Shown: positions 24,041 to 34,016, counted from the stretch's first letter. The stretch: DNA of 64,000 nucleotides from Methylocystis sp. MJC1 (GCF_026427715.1 NZ_CP107558.1:3627001-3691000), one strand, 5' to 3'. Notes: generated by a model not told the origin, from the letters alone. A program made the numbers and translations.

Positions 24041-26548
24041 CTATCTTGCGCTCATATCGAAATGTCGATTGACGCCCGCGTGGATGACATTCCCGCCGAA
24101 CTTCGTCTGGCTGAGGATGCCGTAACCATAGAACCCGCTGGGGTGGAATACCGGCGCCATGGCTGTCGCCGTCCCGAGGTCGTAATGGAGATATTCCGCC
24201 TTCGCGCTCCAATTCGGCGAGAGCGCCCATTCGAGTCCGCCCCCAGCCGTCCATCCAACGCGTGTTTCCTGATTCAGCGGGTTGCCTTGTGTTATTGTAA
24301 AGCCGCCGACTCGGTAGGTAAAAAGCGCCGCATTGGAGGTGACGCCGCCATAAGCGAGCCCGCCTGTTCCATAGAGCAGCACGGAAGGCGTTGCGAGATA
24401 GCCGAGGCGACAGCGTGCGGTTCCAAGGAAATTCAAGGTCGCCGAGCGCACGCCGTAATTGACGAAAGTGTTGCCGATCGACCAGGCTTTTGTCGCCTGC
24501 TGCATCCTATCGGTGTTTCCGCTGACGCCATGCAAATCCGTTTCGATACCGGCCACGACGTTTGTTTTGAACTTCCAGTTCCACCCGATCTGCCCGCCGC
24601 CGACGAATCCTGAGAGATTGAAATTGGCGGGCAGCATATTCGATGTCGCCGCGACGGGCAGGCTCGGCTGCGCTTTGCTGATCGGCCCAACAGACACCAT
24701 TGATCTGGGGCTCGACCAGGCCCCGCCGCCATTGAGCCCGACATAAAAATCGCGCCAAGTCGGCAGCGTGGCCGGGGTCGGGCTCGATGATTGAGTGGGG
24801 AAAATCGCAACGAAATCCCGAGCGGGATTTCCGACGATCGGCTGACCGTCGCCGAAGGCGTTCGCCGACGCTTCGAGATAGAAGAAGTCGGTCGGCTGCG
24901 CGGTCAGGCCGTTTGTCGTGGTGGTTTGCCCTGGAAAGGATTGCGGGAAATATGTCTGCGCAAGGACAGGCGGCCCGAAGCTCGACGGATAAGAACCGGG
25001 CCAGAAGCGGGAATAGCTCGCGGTGATATTAATATATTGCGACAGCTTGTAACGCACGCGCACGTCCACTTCGGAGCCCAGGTAACCTCCTCTGTTGCCG
25101 AGCGGCGCATAGAGATTGGCGCGGTCCCACGCGGCGGCCGTGCTCGCAAGCCAGAAACCGCCGAAAGCCGTGTCTATCTGAAGATTCTTTGTCGGCGTGA
25201 ACTCCAAACGGATTTTCGGCGCTTTGATGTTGTTCCAGGCAAAATAGTCGTTCCGTGAGAAAGGCTGATTGAAGCCGTAGAGAACATCAAGCGTCTGATT
25301 GGTGTTGTCGTATGGACTCTTGTCGCCGGAGCCATAGGCGTAATTGACGCTTATCCGTGGCTTCCAGGGATGGTCGACATAGGTGTAGCCCGCCTCGAAG
25401 GCATAGGCGATGGCGTCAAGGCGTACGCTCGTCAGCAAGGACGGCCCACCGAAGGGGTGATACTCGCCGATCTGGCCGAACTGCTTGGTGACGTCGAAAT
25501 CATAGTCGAAGTTGCCGAGAACGCCGTAAACGCGCAGTCCCGGCGAATATGTCTCGCGGCTAACTCTGCTCGCCACCGAAGTGCTGGAAGGGTCTCCATA
25601 TTGTTTACGCCCGATGAAATAGGGCTGGATCGTCGCATATTCCGACCATCGACGCACGCTCAGGACGCTGCCGTAGACCCAGTTCTGCCAATCGGGACGG
25701 TCGAATTCGTAGGGTAAGCGAACCACCGGCCGCATGACGAAATTGTCGAGGTCCCAATCATTGTCGCGTCTGCCGAGTTTAATGCGAAGCCCATCGAATG
25801 TGTTTGTGGTGTTACGAAATTCGTTCTCGGCGATCAAACGGCGATCGACGACCTCGAGATGGAAGCGGCCGGCGCGCACCGTCAGCGGACGGTCATTTCC
25901 GCGATCGTCCTTGCCGAGAGCGTCCTTGAAATAAAGTTCGCCATAGCCCGAGATGAGGTCCGCCTCGTTGATCTCCTGTCCCTGCAGCTCATAGATGCTG
26001 TTGAAGGCGCGCGAGTCCTGAAATTCCACGACGAAGCGGAAGGGATCGAGGATTTCCTTGACGCCGATATAGGCGCGCGTGCGCAGCAGCCACAGAGAGT
26101 TCGGGAAATATCTGCGTTTAGACGACGCTGGATTTGTCGACGTGTCGGTCCAGGGCCGATAATCATTTTTGCGATATTCAAATCTCGTGCGCGAATCGAG
26201 ACCGACGTCCAGCCAGTCGATGCCTTCGAATTCCTTATATGTCCTGCCGAGATTGCGCACATAGGGCGGGATGTCGGGCTGCGGCTCCAATCGATAACCG
26301 CGTGTGGGCACATAATAGCTTTTTTTCGCCTCGACCGGCGCAGCGCCGGCTTTCGACGCGGGCGAGGCCGTCTTTACCACGGCTTGAGGAGCGCTCTTCG
26401 TCGCGCCCTTCGCAGGCTCGTTGCTTTGGGATTTTGACGGCGCGGCTTCATTTCCCGCAGGCGCCCCCGACGCTCCCCAGGAGGCGGACGCCAATACGAC
26501 ACCCAATGCAACCGACTTCATCCACAGGCAGGAATTACGCGACGCCAT
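24041..26548 (-). CDS. Double-barrel outer-membrane protein: alginate-export-like barrel fused to Omp25/31-like barrel
   Basis: An 835-residue secreted protein. After a signal peptide and an Ala/Lys/Pro-rich linker (to about residue 75), residues about 95-590 resemble the alginate export (AlgE-type) barrel, with LDSRTRFEYRKNDYRPW and the LRTRAYIGVKEILDPF pattern. Residues about 615-835 are a complete OmpA-like/Omp25-type eight-strand barrel, with WRDFYVGLNGGGAWSSPRS, GFVGGGQIGWNW and EYLHYDLG. Two independent barrels in one chain are unusual. The second half is a paralogue of the next gene. An in-frame ATG at 26521 is an alternative start. Export of a polysaccharide or uptake through the outer membrane is inference. 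Confidence 0.8.
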   Translation of the reverse strand: MASRNSCLWMKSVALGVVLASASWGASGAPAGNEAAPSKSQSNEPAKGATKSAPQAVVKTASPASKAGAAPVEAKKSYYVPTRGYRLEPQPDIPPYVRNLGRTYKEFEGIDWLDVGLDSRTRFEYRKNDYRPWTDTSTNPASSKRRYFPNSLWLLRTRAYIGVKEILDPFRFVVEFQDSRAFNSIYELQGQEINEADLISGYGELYFKDALGKDDRGNDRPLTVRAGRFHLEVVDRRLIAENEFRNTTNTFDGLRIKLGRRDNDWDLDNFVMRPVVRLPYEFDRPDWQNWVYGSVLSVRRWSEYATIQPYFIGRKQYGDPSSTSVASRVSRETYSPGLRVYGVLGNFDYDFDVTKQFGQIGEYHPFGGPSLLTSVRLDAIAYAFEAGYTYVDHPWKPRISVNYAYGSGDKSPYDNTNQTLDVLYGFNQPFSRNDYFAWNNIKAPKIRLEFTPTKNLQIDTAFGGFWLASTAAAWDRANLYAPLGNRGGYLGSEVDVRVRYKLSQYINITASYSRFWPGSYPSSFGPPVLAQTYFPQSFPGQTTTTNGLTAQPTDFFYLEASANAFGDGQPIVGNPARDFVAIFPTQSSSPTPATLPTWRDFYVGLNGGGAWSSPRSMVSVGPISKAQPSLPVAATSNMLPANFNLSGFVGGGQIGWNWKFKTNVVAGIETDLHGVSGNTDRMQQATKAWSIGNTFVNYGVRSATLNFLGTARCRLGYLATPSVLLYGTGGLAYGGVTSNAALFTYRVGGFTITQGNPLNQETRVGWTAGGGLEWALSPNWSAKAEYLHYDLGTATAMAPVFHPSGFYGYGILSQTKFGGNVIHAGVNRHFDMSAR

Positions 26549-26588
26549 GACGACAGGCCTTTTTCAGATTCGAGGTAACGAGCGGCAA

Positions 26589-27488
26589 TCAAAGTTTCGA
26601 AAGCAATGGCGGATTCCAATTGAAATGGTAATTGACGCCAGCTCGAACGATATTCCCGCTGTAATGCGCTTGCGTCTTCGCAGAAAGGTAAGAGAATTGA
26701 TACACGGTCGTATAGTAATATGGATCCAGTGGATAAAGTGGATCAAAGCCACCACTTGTTGCGACAAAGGAAGATCCGGCAGAGCCAAGATCGTAGTAGA
26801 GATATTCGGCTTTTACGGACCAATTCGGCCAGACCATCCATTCTCCCCCGGCGCCGGCGGTCCAGCCGAAACGCGTCGTGCTGGAGGCGCCTGTTCCGAC
26901 GCCGCCGATGGCCCCTTCGCCGGGTTGGAAAATCGACATACTCGAAGACGCGCCGCCATAAGCCGCGCCGCCGGTCGCATAAAGGAGGAAGGCGGGGGTC
27001 AAGAGGTAGCCCAAGCGGGCGCGAACGGTTCCGAGATAATCGAGCCGTGACGTTGGATGGAGTTGCGTGGTTGCGTTCGAGATAAACGCGCTGCCCGTGG
27101 CGCCAAGAACGCCCTGGAAATCCGCTTCGACGCCAGCGAGTATCTGTGGCGTGAGCAGAGCGTCGTAGCCAAGCTGGCCGCCGCCGATAAATCCCCCGCT
27201 TCTCGCGCCTATAATGGTTCCGGTAGCGTCAAAGGCAAAGCGATCGGCCCTCGGCGCCGGGCCTTGCGGAGTGACCAGAGGAGATGGCGCGGGCCAGGGG
27301 AAAGAAGAAATCCGGATATCGGGACTATTGGCCCAGGTATAACCGCCGTTGAGACCAACATGAAATCCAGCCCAGGCCGGCGGAGCAGGAGGCGGAAGAA
27401 TTTGCGGGCTCTTGCGAATGAGATCGGCGGCGAGCGCCGGTCCTTGGTTCAAAGCAAGGGCGCAAAGCAAAGCGGTAACTTTTTTCAT
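26589..27488 (-). CDS. Omp25/31-like outer-membrane beta-barrel protein
   Basis: A 299-residue protein with a signal peptide (MKKVTALLCALALNQGPALA) and a porin-like barrel: WAGFHVGLNGGYTWANS, GGFIGGGQLGYD, GTVRARLGYLLTPAFLLYAT and the closing VRAGVNYHFNW with terminal aromatic. This is the common alphaproteobacterial Omp25/Omp31 immunogenic-porin family. GGGG-rich sequence upstream acts as ribosome-binding site. It is 40 bp from the double-barrel gene and related to its C-terminal half, so one may have arisen by duplication. Confidence 0.85.
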   Translation of the reverse strand: MKKVTALLCALALNQGPALAADLIRKSPQILPPPAPPAWAGFHVGLNGGYTWANSPDIRISSFPWPAPSPLVTPQGPAPRADRFAFDATGTIIGARSGGFIGGGQLGYDALLTPQILAGVEADFQGVLGATGSAFISNATTQLHPTSRLDYLGTVRARLGYLLTPAFLLYATGGAAYGGASSSMSIFQPGEGAIGGVGTGASSTTRFGWTAGAGGEWMVWPNWSVKAEYLYYDLGSAGSSFVATSGGFDPLYPLDPYYYTTVYQFSYLSAKTQAHYSGNIVRAGVNYHFNWNPPLLSKL

Positions 27489-27621
27489 ATGTTGTTCCCC
27501 CCACTGAGAACTCTGGACTGGAAAAGTAAGAGGCCCTCGAGCGACCGTGGTCGCCTAACCCACTGCGCAATCGCGCAGGAAAGATCGAAAGCCTCTGCGT
27601 GATGAGGCGGAGGCCGCCAGG

Positions 27622-28428
27622 CTACTGAGCGCTCGGCAATTTGTAACAGTGGTGCTGCAGGGCCGTCGCTTTTGCGCTGACGAGAAAATTCACGAAGGCT
27701 GTCAGCGCGGTTTCCTGATCGACGGTGCGCGTGCGGGCAATTTTTACGCCGGCGAGAACGATGTCGGTCGTATAATCTTGGCCGAGCACATATTCGTGAT
27801 GGAAGCTGCCGGGCTCATATTGATCGACGTTCGTCACAGCGGTGCAGATTTGGGATTTTCCCGTGAAACCGTAAGCCGTTCCCAGATATGCGACCTGCGC
27901 ATAAGAGCCGCCGGCGTCCGCTGTTTTGATCGTGAGACTCTGGCCTTGTGCATAAAGATATTCGGGTCCCAAGGCTTGAACCGCGGCTACGCCATAAGGA
28001 TCCGCGGTGGCGGGGTCCGGCAAGGAAAAGGCCTGCAACTGAAGAGGGATGCCCTGGCTGATATCGACGGTGGTCGAATAAAGGACGAGCGTATCCTTCG
28101 CGAAGGGAAAGGGATCCCCCGAAACGAGAGTGGGATAATAATATTTCAGATTGGCTGGAACCGAATAGGATTGGGCCAATAAGAGATCATAAGGTCCCGT
28201 CGCGCCGCCGGCGACAATCGCGTCCTTAGAAAGACTGTCCGAAGAGCCGACGACAGCAACGTCATATGTTGGATTTGCGTTGACGAAATCCGCAACGAGA
28301 TCGACGATAGCGTTGGCGGCCGTCGGCGTGACAGCCACTGTGATTGTCGTGGCTGCTTTGGCGGTCGCGCAGGAAAACGTGAAAGCTGCGACGCCAATTG
28401 CAAGTTGTTTGAATTGTTCTTTCAGCAT
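27622..28428 (-). CDS. ModA-like periplasmic binding protein, copy 1
   Basis: A 268-residue secreted protein with the type 2 periplasmic-binding fold of molybdate-binding ModA relatives: signal peptide ending AKA, then TITVAVTPTAANAIVDLVAD, SSDSLSKDAIVAGGATGPYD and FAKDTLVLYST. No ABC permease or ATPase is nearby. It is a close paralogue of the 29539-30348 gene, and the two share even near-identical 3' DNA. The ligand is unknown; the classical oxyanion-binding Ser residues cannot be confirmed by eye. Confidence 0.8.
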   Translation of the reverse strand: MLKEQFKQLAIGVAAFTFSCATAKAATTITVAVTPTAANAIVDLVADFVNANPTYDVAVVGSSDSLSKDAIVAGGATGPYDLLLAQSYSVPANLKYYYPTLVSGDPFPFAKDTLVLYSTTVDISQGIPLQLQAFSLPDPATADPYGVAAVQALGPEYLYAQGQSLTIKTADAGGSYAQVAYLGTAYGFTGKSQICTAVTNVDQYEPGSFHHEYVLGQDYTTDIVLAGVKIARTRTVDQETALTAFVNFLVSAKATALQHHCYKLPSAQ

Positions 28429-28589
28429 CTACTTATCCTCAGATTTGCACGACCGGGCTTGCGAGTCGGCGCAGGCGAGCGCCGAGCAACGGAGGCGATT
28501 AGCCTCTCGGACCAAGGGGCGAACGATTGAAAGCGGCTGCGGAAAACGGTCGCCGCTGGAAACCCTCCGGCGGCGACCAATGCGCCCGA

Positions 28590-29432
28590 CTACAACGTCA
28601 GTGAGTAGCAATAGTCTTTGATGACATTTTTTCCGGATGTGCTGTTTATAAAGTTTATGAAATTGGTCAGCACCGTATCCTGCGCAGAAGTGCGAGCCGA
28701 ATTGACGAGTTTTATGCCGTATTGAGCGATTTCCGTGTGTGGGTACGTCGTGTCATTGTACGGATAGGTATGATGGTATCCTGCCACCCGAGTGAATGAC
28801 TTCACGCCGCTCACAAGCTTGCAGATGGCCGATTGGTGCACGAAGCCATAGGAGTAGACACCGTTGCTGACATCCGAGTAAGTCAGGCTGATATTGGATT
28901 TCGTGAACACATGCGCCGTGCCCGACGGAGGATAAGGGCTCCCCGGCGTCCATGTGATGGACCACGGGCTCGCGCTGAGCACCTGAGCGGCGGCGGTTCC
29001 ATAAGGCGCCTTGTTCGGATCAGCGAGCACAATATCCACCGGGATCGGGCTCGGCAGGCCCGCGCTGATATCCACTGTCGGCGACCAAAGCTCGAGCTCC
29101 CCGACAGCGTAGAGGAACGGGCTGCCGATCACGAGTGAGGGATAGCTCGTCGCGAGAGTCTGCGGGCGCGACTGGTCTGCTGACAAGAATAGATCGTAGG
29201 CGGTAGTATGATTGATGATTTCAGTCTGCAGGTAGGCAGAGGATTCTGACTTAAACGTTACGTCTACGCCGCTGCCATATACCGCCTTAAACGCGGAGAT
29301 AAGCACGCCTAATGTCGCCGTAAAGTTGGCGGCAACGGCCACATTGATCGTTGTCGCGAATGCGGACGGACTCGCCAGAGTCGCAAAAGCGAAAGCGGAT
29401 AGCGCCGCTGCCTTGAGCTTCATTGAGGACAT
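28590..29432 (-). CDS. ModA-like periplasmic binding protein, divergent copy
   Basis: A 280-residue secreted protein closest of the three to true ModA: INVAVAANFTATLGVLISAF, a YDLFLSADQSRPQTL segment and FLYAVGELELWSP. It lies between two near-identical paralogues, from which it differs strongly, so the trio arose by at least two duplications. The ATG at 29432 has GAAGGG upstream and is preferred over one at 29459. No transporter genes accompany it. Confidence 0.8.
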   Translation of the reverse strand: MSSMKLKAAALSAFAFATLASPSAFATTINVAVAANFTATLGVLISAFKAVYGSGVDVTFKSESSAYLQTEIINHTTAYDLFLSADQSRPQTLATSYPSLVIGSPFLYAVGELELWSPTVDISAGLPSPIPVDIVLADPNKAPYGTAAAQVLSASPWSITWTPGSPYPPSGTAHVFTKSNISLTYSDVSNGVYSYGFVHQSAICKLVSGVKSFTRVAGYHHTYPYNDTTYPHTEIAQYGIKLVNSARTSAQDTVLTNFINFINSTSGKNVIKDYCYSLTL

Positions 29433-29538
29433 AACCGTTTCCCTTCTCAGCAATTTCAAAATGAGGAGTTTTGATTTGTGGGAATAGGTCTCGCTACAAG
29501 ACGATCATTCCCATGTCTTCCAGCGCCCTGGGCGCTTC

Positions 29539-30348
29539 CTACGGGACGGCGCTCGGCAATTTGTAGCAATGGTGCTGCAGTGCCGTCGCCTTCGCGCTGG
29601 TGAGGAAATTCACGAAGGCCGTCAGTGCGGTTTCCTGAGCAGCGGTGCGCGAGCGGGCAAGTTTTACGCCGGCGAGGACGATGTCGGTCACGTAGTTTTG
29701 CCCAAGCACATATTCGCGATGAAAGCTTCCCGCTTCATATTGTTCGACGCCCGTAACAGCGGTGCAGATTTGCGATTTTCCGGTGAAGCCGTAAGCCGTT
29801 CCCAGATATGCGACTTGCGCATAAGAGCCGCTGGCGTCAGCTGTTTTTACCGGCAGACTCTTGGCCAGCGCATAAAGATATTCGGCTCGCATAGCTTGAA
29901 CCGCCGCCACGCCATAAGGATCCAGAGTGGCGGGGTCCGGCACGGAGAAAGCCTGCAGTTGGAGAGGGATGCCGCCGCTGATATCTACGGTCGTCGAATA
30001 AAGGACGAGCGTATCCTTCGCGAAGGGAAATAGATCCCCAGAAACGAGGCCGGGGTAAAAATATTTCAAGTCCGCAGGAACAAGATAGGACTGAGCCAAC
30101 AACAGATCATATGGACCCGTAGCGCCGCCGGCGACGATAGCGTCCTTCGAAAGACTGTCCGAGGAGCCGACGACTGCGACGTCATATGTCGGATTTGCAT
30201 TCACGAAATCCGCGACAAGGTCAACGATCGCAGCTGCGGCCGTCGGCGTCACCGCCACTGTAATCGTCGTGGCTGCTTTGGCGTTCACGCAGGATAACGT
30301 GAAAGCCACGAGGCCGATAGCAAGGTGTTTGAGTTTTTCTTTCCGCAT
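29539..30348 (-). CDS. ModA-like periplasmic binding protein, copy 2
   Basis: A 269-residue secreted protein almost collinear with copy 1 (both share SSDSLSKDAIVAGGATGPYD and end in LQHHCYKLPSA). The start at 30348 matches that of copy 1 and has GAGGGAT at correct spacing; upstream in-frame ATG and TTG codons are less suitable. It is the promoter-proximal gene of the leftward envelope cluster, and it is divergent from the two-partner secretion locus. Confidence 0.8.
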   Translation of the reverse strand: MRKEKLKHLAIGLVAFTLSCVNAKAATTITVAVTPTAAAAIVDLVADFVNANPTYDVAVVGSSDSLSKDAIVAGGATGPYDLLLAQSYLVPADLKYFYPGLVSGDLFPFAKDTLVLYSTTVDISGGIPLQLQAFSVPDPATLDPYGVAAVQAMRAEYLYALAKSLPVKTADASGSYAQVAYLGTAYGFTGKSQICTAVTGVEQYEAGSFHREYVLGQNYVTDIVLAGVKLARSRTAAQETALTAFVNFLTSAKATALQHHCYKLPSAVP

Positions 30349-30849
30349 CAACATATCCCTCAAATTTCCAGGACTAACTTACTCGACGTCAGCATCGAGC
30401 TACGATTGACGGACGCGGTCGTCCGTCACAACAAGCGACCACCTCGGACAACGTGGGCGCTTGTTGATGGCTGAAACCGTAAAGTGTTGAGGGCAAAGGA
30501 ATGGCGCCCCCGGGGAGTTGGCAGCCGTATAAGCGGCATCCTAGCTCCCAGCAGGACAAGCCTATCCCATTGGTTTTGCTACTCTGTACTCATCTCACAG
30601 CCCCCTTAACCGCGCGCTCTCGTCTCGCATCAATAATGCGCACGCCGCCGTCGCGCCCTGCCCACATTTGTACATCAACATTATATAACGCACGGCAATG
30701 ATCAAGATCGAAAATTGTGCGATAACTGCGTACGGCGCGATCTTGGCCGCAAAAATTATAGGCTTTGCAGAAAACATTACTGTCGCTATATATTCTAGTT
30801 ATAGCGATTGTCAGCCGCTAAGCTGTTGTTTTGTCATTTGGAGTTTCAG
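30349..30849. promoter_or_regulatory. Divergent control region with three palindromes
   Basis: About 500 bp without a gene separates the ModA-like cluster from the TPS operon. It holds GACGGACG-CGGT-CGTCCGTC (30408-30427), a 9-bp stem CAACAAGCG/CGCTTGTTG around 20 bp (30429-30466), and TCGCTATA-N9-TATAGCGA (30783-30807), which lies 43 bp upstream of the TPS gene start. The stretch becomes AT-rich near 30680-30810, as promoters do. The last palindrome is the best operator candidate. Confidence 0.55.
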
Positions 30850-33800
30850 ATGACGCGTTCCGTTGCCGCTCCATCCGCGGCCATTCAGACGACCCGGGCT
30901 CCTTCGATTGGAGGAGCGCCTCTATCAGTGCGGCGTCGGAGACGATTGCTTTTGTCGACGGCCGCGGCATGCGCGCTGGCGACGGCTCCCTACGCCGCTC
31001 TTGCCAATCCTCTCGACGGGCAAGTCGTATCAGGGCAGGTCGGTATTGCCTCTGCCGGCAATCTGATGACCATCAATCAGTACACGCTCGCCGCCATCGT
31101 CAATTGGCGCAGCTTCTCGATCGCGCCCGGCGAGATCGTCAATTTCAATCAGCCCACGCCCTATTCGACAATTCTCAATCGTGTGGTGGGCAACGAGAAA
31201 AGCGTCATCGAAGGCGCAATGTACGCCAACGGCCAGGTCTTCCTCGTCAATTCCGCGGGAATTCTTTTCTCGAAGGGCGCACAGGTCAATGTCGGCGGAC
31301 TCGTCGCCTCGACGCTCGACATTTCCAACGCCGATTTCAACGCAGGCAAATATGTCTTCTCCGGTAGCTCGACAGGGTCGGTCGTCAATCAGGGGACGAT
31401 CACGGCCAACCCCGGCGGTTATGTCGCGCTGCTTGGAAACAACGTCTCGAACGAGGGTGTGATCGAGGCGACGTTAGGAACAGTGGCGCTCGCTGCAGGC
31501 GATAACATCACCCTCAATTTTGGCGGCAATTCGCTTGTGGACGTCACAGTCAACAAAGGGACGTTGAACGCGCTTGTCGAAAACAAGGGCGCCATCAAAG
31601 CCGATGGCGGGCGGGTCGTGCTCACCGCGCGCGCCGCGGACGCCCTGCTCTCCGCGCAGGTCAACAACACCGGAGTGATTCAGGCCCGCACGATGGCGGG
31701 CCTCATGGGCGGTCCGTCGCGAACCGGCGTCATCAAGCTTGCCGCAATCGGCGGAAAGGTTCGCGTCGGCGGTCGCCTGGACGCCTCGGCGCCACAGGGC
31801 GGCAATGGCGGAAAGATCGTCACCAAGGGCAGCAAAGTAACGATTGCGCCAGACGCCGACGTCACGACGAGCGCGCCATCGGGCCGGCCCGGGGATTGGA
31901 TCATCAAATCGTATGGGTTCGCGATCGGACAGAATGGCGACATCGGCGGCGCGCAGTTGGCGAGCCTGTTGGGGGTCAACAATGTTACGATCCGTTCGGT
32001 CGGCGCGGAAAGTGAGGGAGACATCAGCGTCTCTGACGCCGTCGCATGGTCTGCCTCGACAAATCTGACGCTCGATGCGGCGCGAAACATCGACATCGCC
32101 TCGTCGCTCACGGCCACGGGAGATTCCGCAAATCTCGCGCTGCAATTTGGCGGAGATTATGTTTTCAAAAACGCCGCCAGCGCCATTTCGCTCACCGGGC
32201 CGAACGCCGGGCTGACAATCAACGGGCAATCATACCAGTTGATCAATACAATAGCCGAGCTGGCGGTCTTGGCGGATAATCCGGACGCCATTGCGTCAGG
32301 GTTCTACGCGCTCAACAGCGACATCGACGCGGGAAGCAGAGTTTTCGGCGGGCCTGTGATTTACACGCTGAGCGGCACGCTTGCCGGGATGGGCCATTCG
32401 ATTCGCAATCTGACAATCGCCGATGATAGCCGCGAAAAAGACCTTGCTTTCATCGGGACAGCCACTGACACGGCCGTGATTCGCGATCTGACGCTCCTCA
32501 ATACGAATATCCTAGTTGGTCAAGCATTCCCAGAAGCCGTCGGCGCTGCGGCCGCTCTCGTCGTTACGAACCAGGGCCTGATCAGCAATTCCTACGCCTA
32601 CGGCGGCTATGTTTCGGGTTATCTCAACGTCGGCGGACTGGTTGCCGGGAACTACGGTTCGATCATCAATTCTGGCACGGATATTTCCGTCTCGGGGAGG
32701 GCTACTGTCGGCGGTTTGGCCGCCAACAATGGCATGTTTGCCAGCATCAGTAATTCGTTCGCGAACGGACCTCTCTTCGCTGGCTCACCTTCGACCACTT
32801 TCGGGGGGTGGGCGAATGCAGGAACTGCGGGCGGCCTCGTTGGCTTCAACGCTGGCGCCATCTCGGATTCGCGCGCCAATGTCGCGATGACAACTTATAA
32901 CGCCCAGCACATCGGCGGGCTCGTCGGACACAACGTCAACATCGGTTTTGGGTTGCCGGGCGGCGAAATCAAAAACTCGTCGGCAACCGGCTGGATAAAC
33001 GCAACCTGGCAATACCCGCTCGGCCTTGACAACCCTACCTCTATCGGGGGGCTGGTCGGGTACAACTGGGGCGGCGTTATTAGCGACGACTTCGCAAAAG
33101 TCGATATTACTCTGAATAGTATTGCGGGGTATTTCTACCCTATCAGCGCCGTAGGCGGACTCGTCGGCATAAATGATTTCGCCTTGGACGAGACCGGCGG
33201 CGTCATCACCAGATCGGTTTCGCTGTCCAATATCTACAACGACGGACGGGTCATAGACATCGGCGGGCTCGTTGGAGTTGCATACGCCGGCTCTATTACC
33301 GACAATTACGCTGCGGGGCAGGTCACGTCCGGCGTAGATGTCGTGCCCTACGGAGCCGGCGGTTTGATCGGCAACGCGGGGGGAGTCGCGACTTTCAGCG
33401 GCAATAGTTGGGATATCGCCGCCACCGGGCAGACCTCTGGCTTCGGAGGACTCCCCGTGTTCCACCCGCCTTCCGGCGTCACCGGGCTCGGCGATCCCAA
33501 TTCCGCGCCGCCCTGGGCGATTGCAACGCCGGGCTCTCCGACCATCTCGACGCAGGTTGCGCTCGGCGCCGAGCAGCTCGGAACCGTCATCTCGACGACG
33601 AATACGCAACAGCAGGCGGCCTCGCCCCCATCCCCCGGGATGGCCGCCGCCGGGGTTGCCGCAGTCACGTCAATGGCGTCTCCGGCATTGGACAGCCATA
33701 TCGACATCAAGGAATCGCCGCGCGAGGCGCCGTCGCAATCGACGTCCCGCGCCCCCGCGAGGGTCTCTTCGCTCGGCAATGGCGCGAGAGCCGCCTCTCG

Positions 33801-33993
33801 TGGATCCGCCGCCCTGGAAGACGCCCGGACGCATCGACAGGCAGGTCCGCAATCGGGCGCGAAACCGGCCTCATCGAAGCCCAAGAACGCCGATTACGGC
33901 GCGGCCATCCAGAGCATCGAAGTCGACGGCAAGCGGTTCAATCTTCAGGACCGCGCCCCCGGCGCCCCGAACAAACCCGCGCACCAGCGTTAA
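30850..33993 (+). CDS. Two-partner secretion exoprotein (TpsA, filamentous haemagglutinin-like) with GLUG repeats
   Basis: A 1,047-residue exoprotein. A long basic N-terminus and signal peptide (SVRRRRRLLLSTAAACALAT) precede a TPS domain (about residues 50-300) with VNFNQPTPYSTILNRVVG and GQVFLVNSAGILFSKGAQV. Residues about 590-850 carry six to seven GLUG motifs (GGLVGYNWGG type), and the last ~120 residues are Ser/Pro/Ala-rich and disordered. It should be secreted through the partner barrel encoded next and fold as a beta-helix at the surface, as an adhesin or binding protein. The ATG at 30850 has GGAG 7 bp upstream; an upstream ATG at 30808 lies partly in the palindromic operator region. 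Confidence 0.88.
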   Translation: MTRSVAAPSAAIQTTRAPSIGGAPLSVRRRRRLLLSTAAACALATAPYAALANPLDGQVVSGQVGIASAGNLMTINQYTLAAIVNWRSFSIAPGEIVNFNQPTPYSTILNRVVGNEKSVIEGAMYANGQVFLVNSAGILFSKGAQVNVGGLVASTLDISNADFNAGKYVFSGSSTGSVVNQGTITANPGGYVALLGNNVSNEGVIEATLGTVALAAGDNITLNFGGNSLVDVTVNKGTLNALVENKGAIKADGGRVVLTARAADALLSAQVNNTGVIQARTMAGLMGGPSRTGVIKLAAIGGKVRVGGRLDASAPQGGNGGKIVTKGSKVTIAPDADVTTSAPSGRPGDWIIKSYGFAIGQNGDIGGAQLASLLGVNNVTIRSVGAESEGDISVSDAVAWSASTNLTLDAARNIDIASSLTATGDSANLALQFGGDYVFKNAASAISLTGPNAGLTINGQSYQLINTIAELAVLADNPDAIASGFYALNSDIDAGSRVFGGPVIYTLSGTLAGMGHSIRNLTIADDSREKDLAFIGTATDTAVIRDLTLLNTNILVGQAFPEAVGAAAALVVTNQGLISNSYAYGGYVSGYLNVGGLVAGNYGSIINSGTDISVSGRATVGGLAANNGMFASISNSFANGPLFAGSPSTTFGGWANAGTAGGLVGFNAGAISDSRANVAMTTYNAQHIGGLVGHNVNIGFGLPGGEIKNSSATGWINATWQYPLGLDNPTSIGGLVGYNWGGVISDDFAKVDITLNSIAGYFYPISAVGGLVGINDFALDETGGVITRSVSLSNIYNDGRVIDIGGLVGVAYAGSITDNYAAGQVTSGVDVVPYGAGGLIGNAGGVATFSGNSWDIAATGQTSGFGGLPVFHPPSGVTGLGDPNSAPPWAIATPGSPTISTQVALGAEQLGTVISTTNTQQQAASPPSPGMAAAGVAAVTSMASPALDSHIDIKESPREAPSQSTSRAPARVSSLGNGARAASRGSAALEDARTHRQAGPQSGAKPASSKPKNADYGAAIQSIEVDGKRFNLQDRAPGAPNKPAHQR

Positions 33994-34016
33994 TTTCCAT
34001 CAGGCGTATCGAGAAA

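Noticed and set aside
24041..26548. Alginate biosynthesis locus
   Set aside because: Only an AlgE-like barrel is present; no alg polymerase, epimerase or regulators accompany it.
27622..30348. Molybdate ABC transporter operon
   Set aside because: Three binding-protein-like genes occur without any permease or ATPase.
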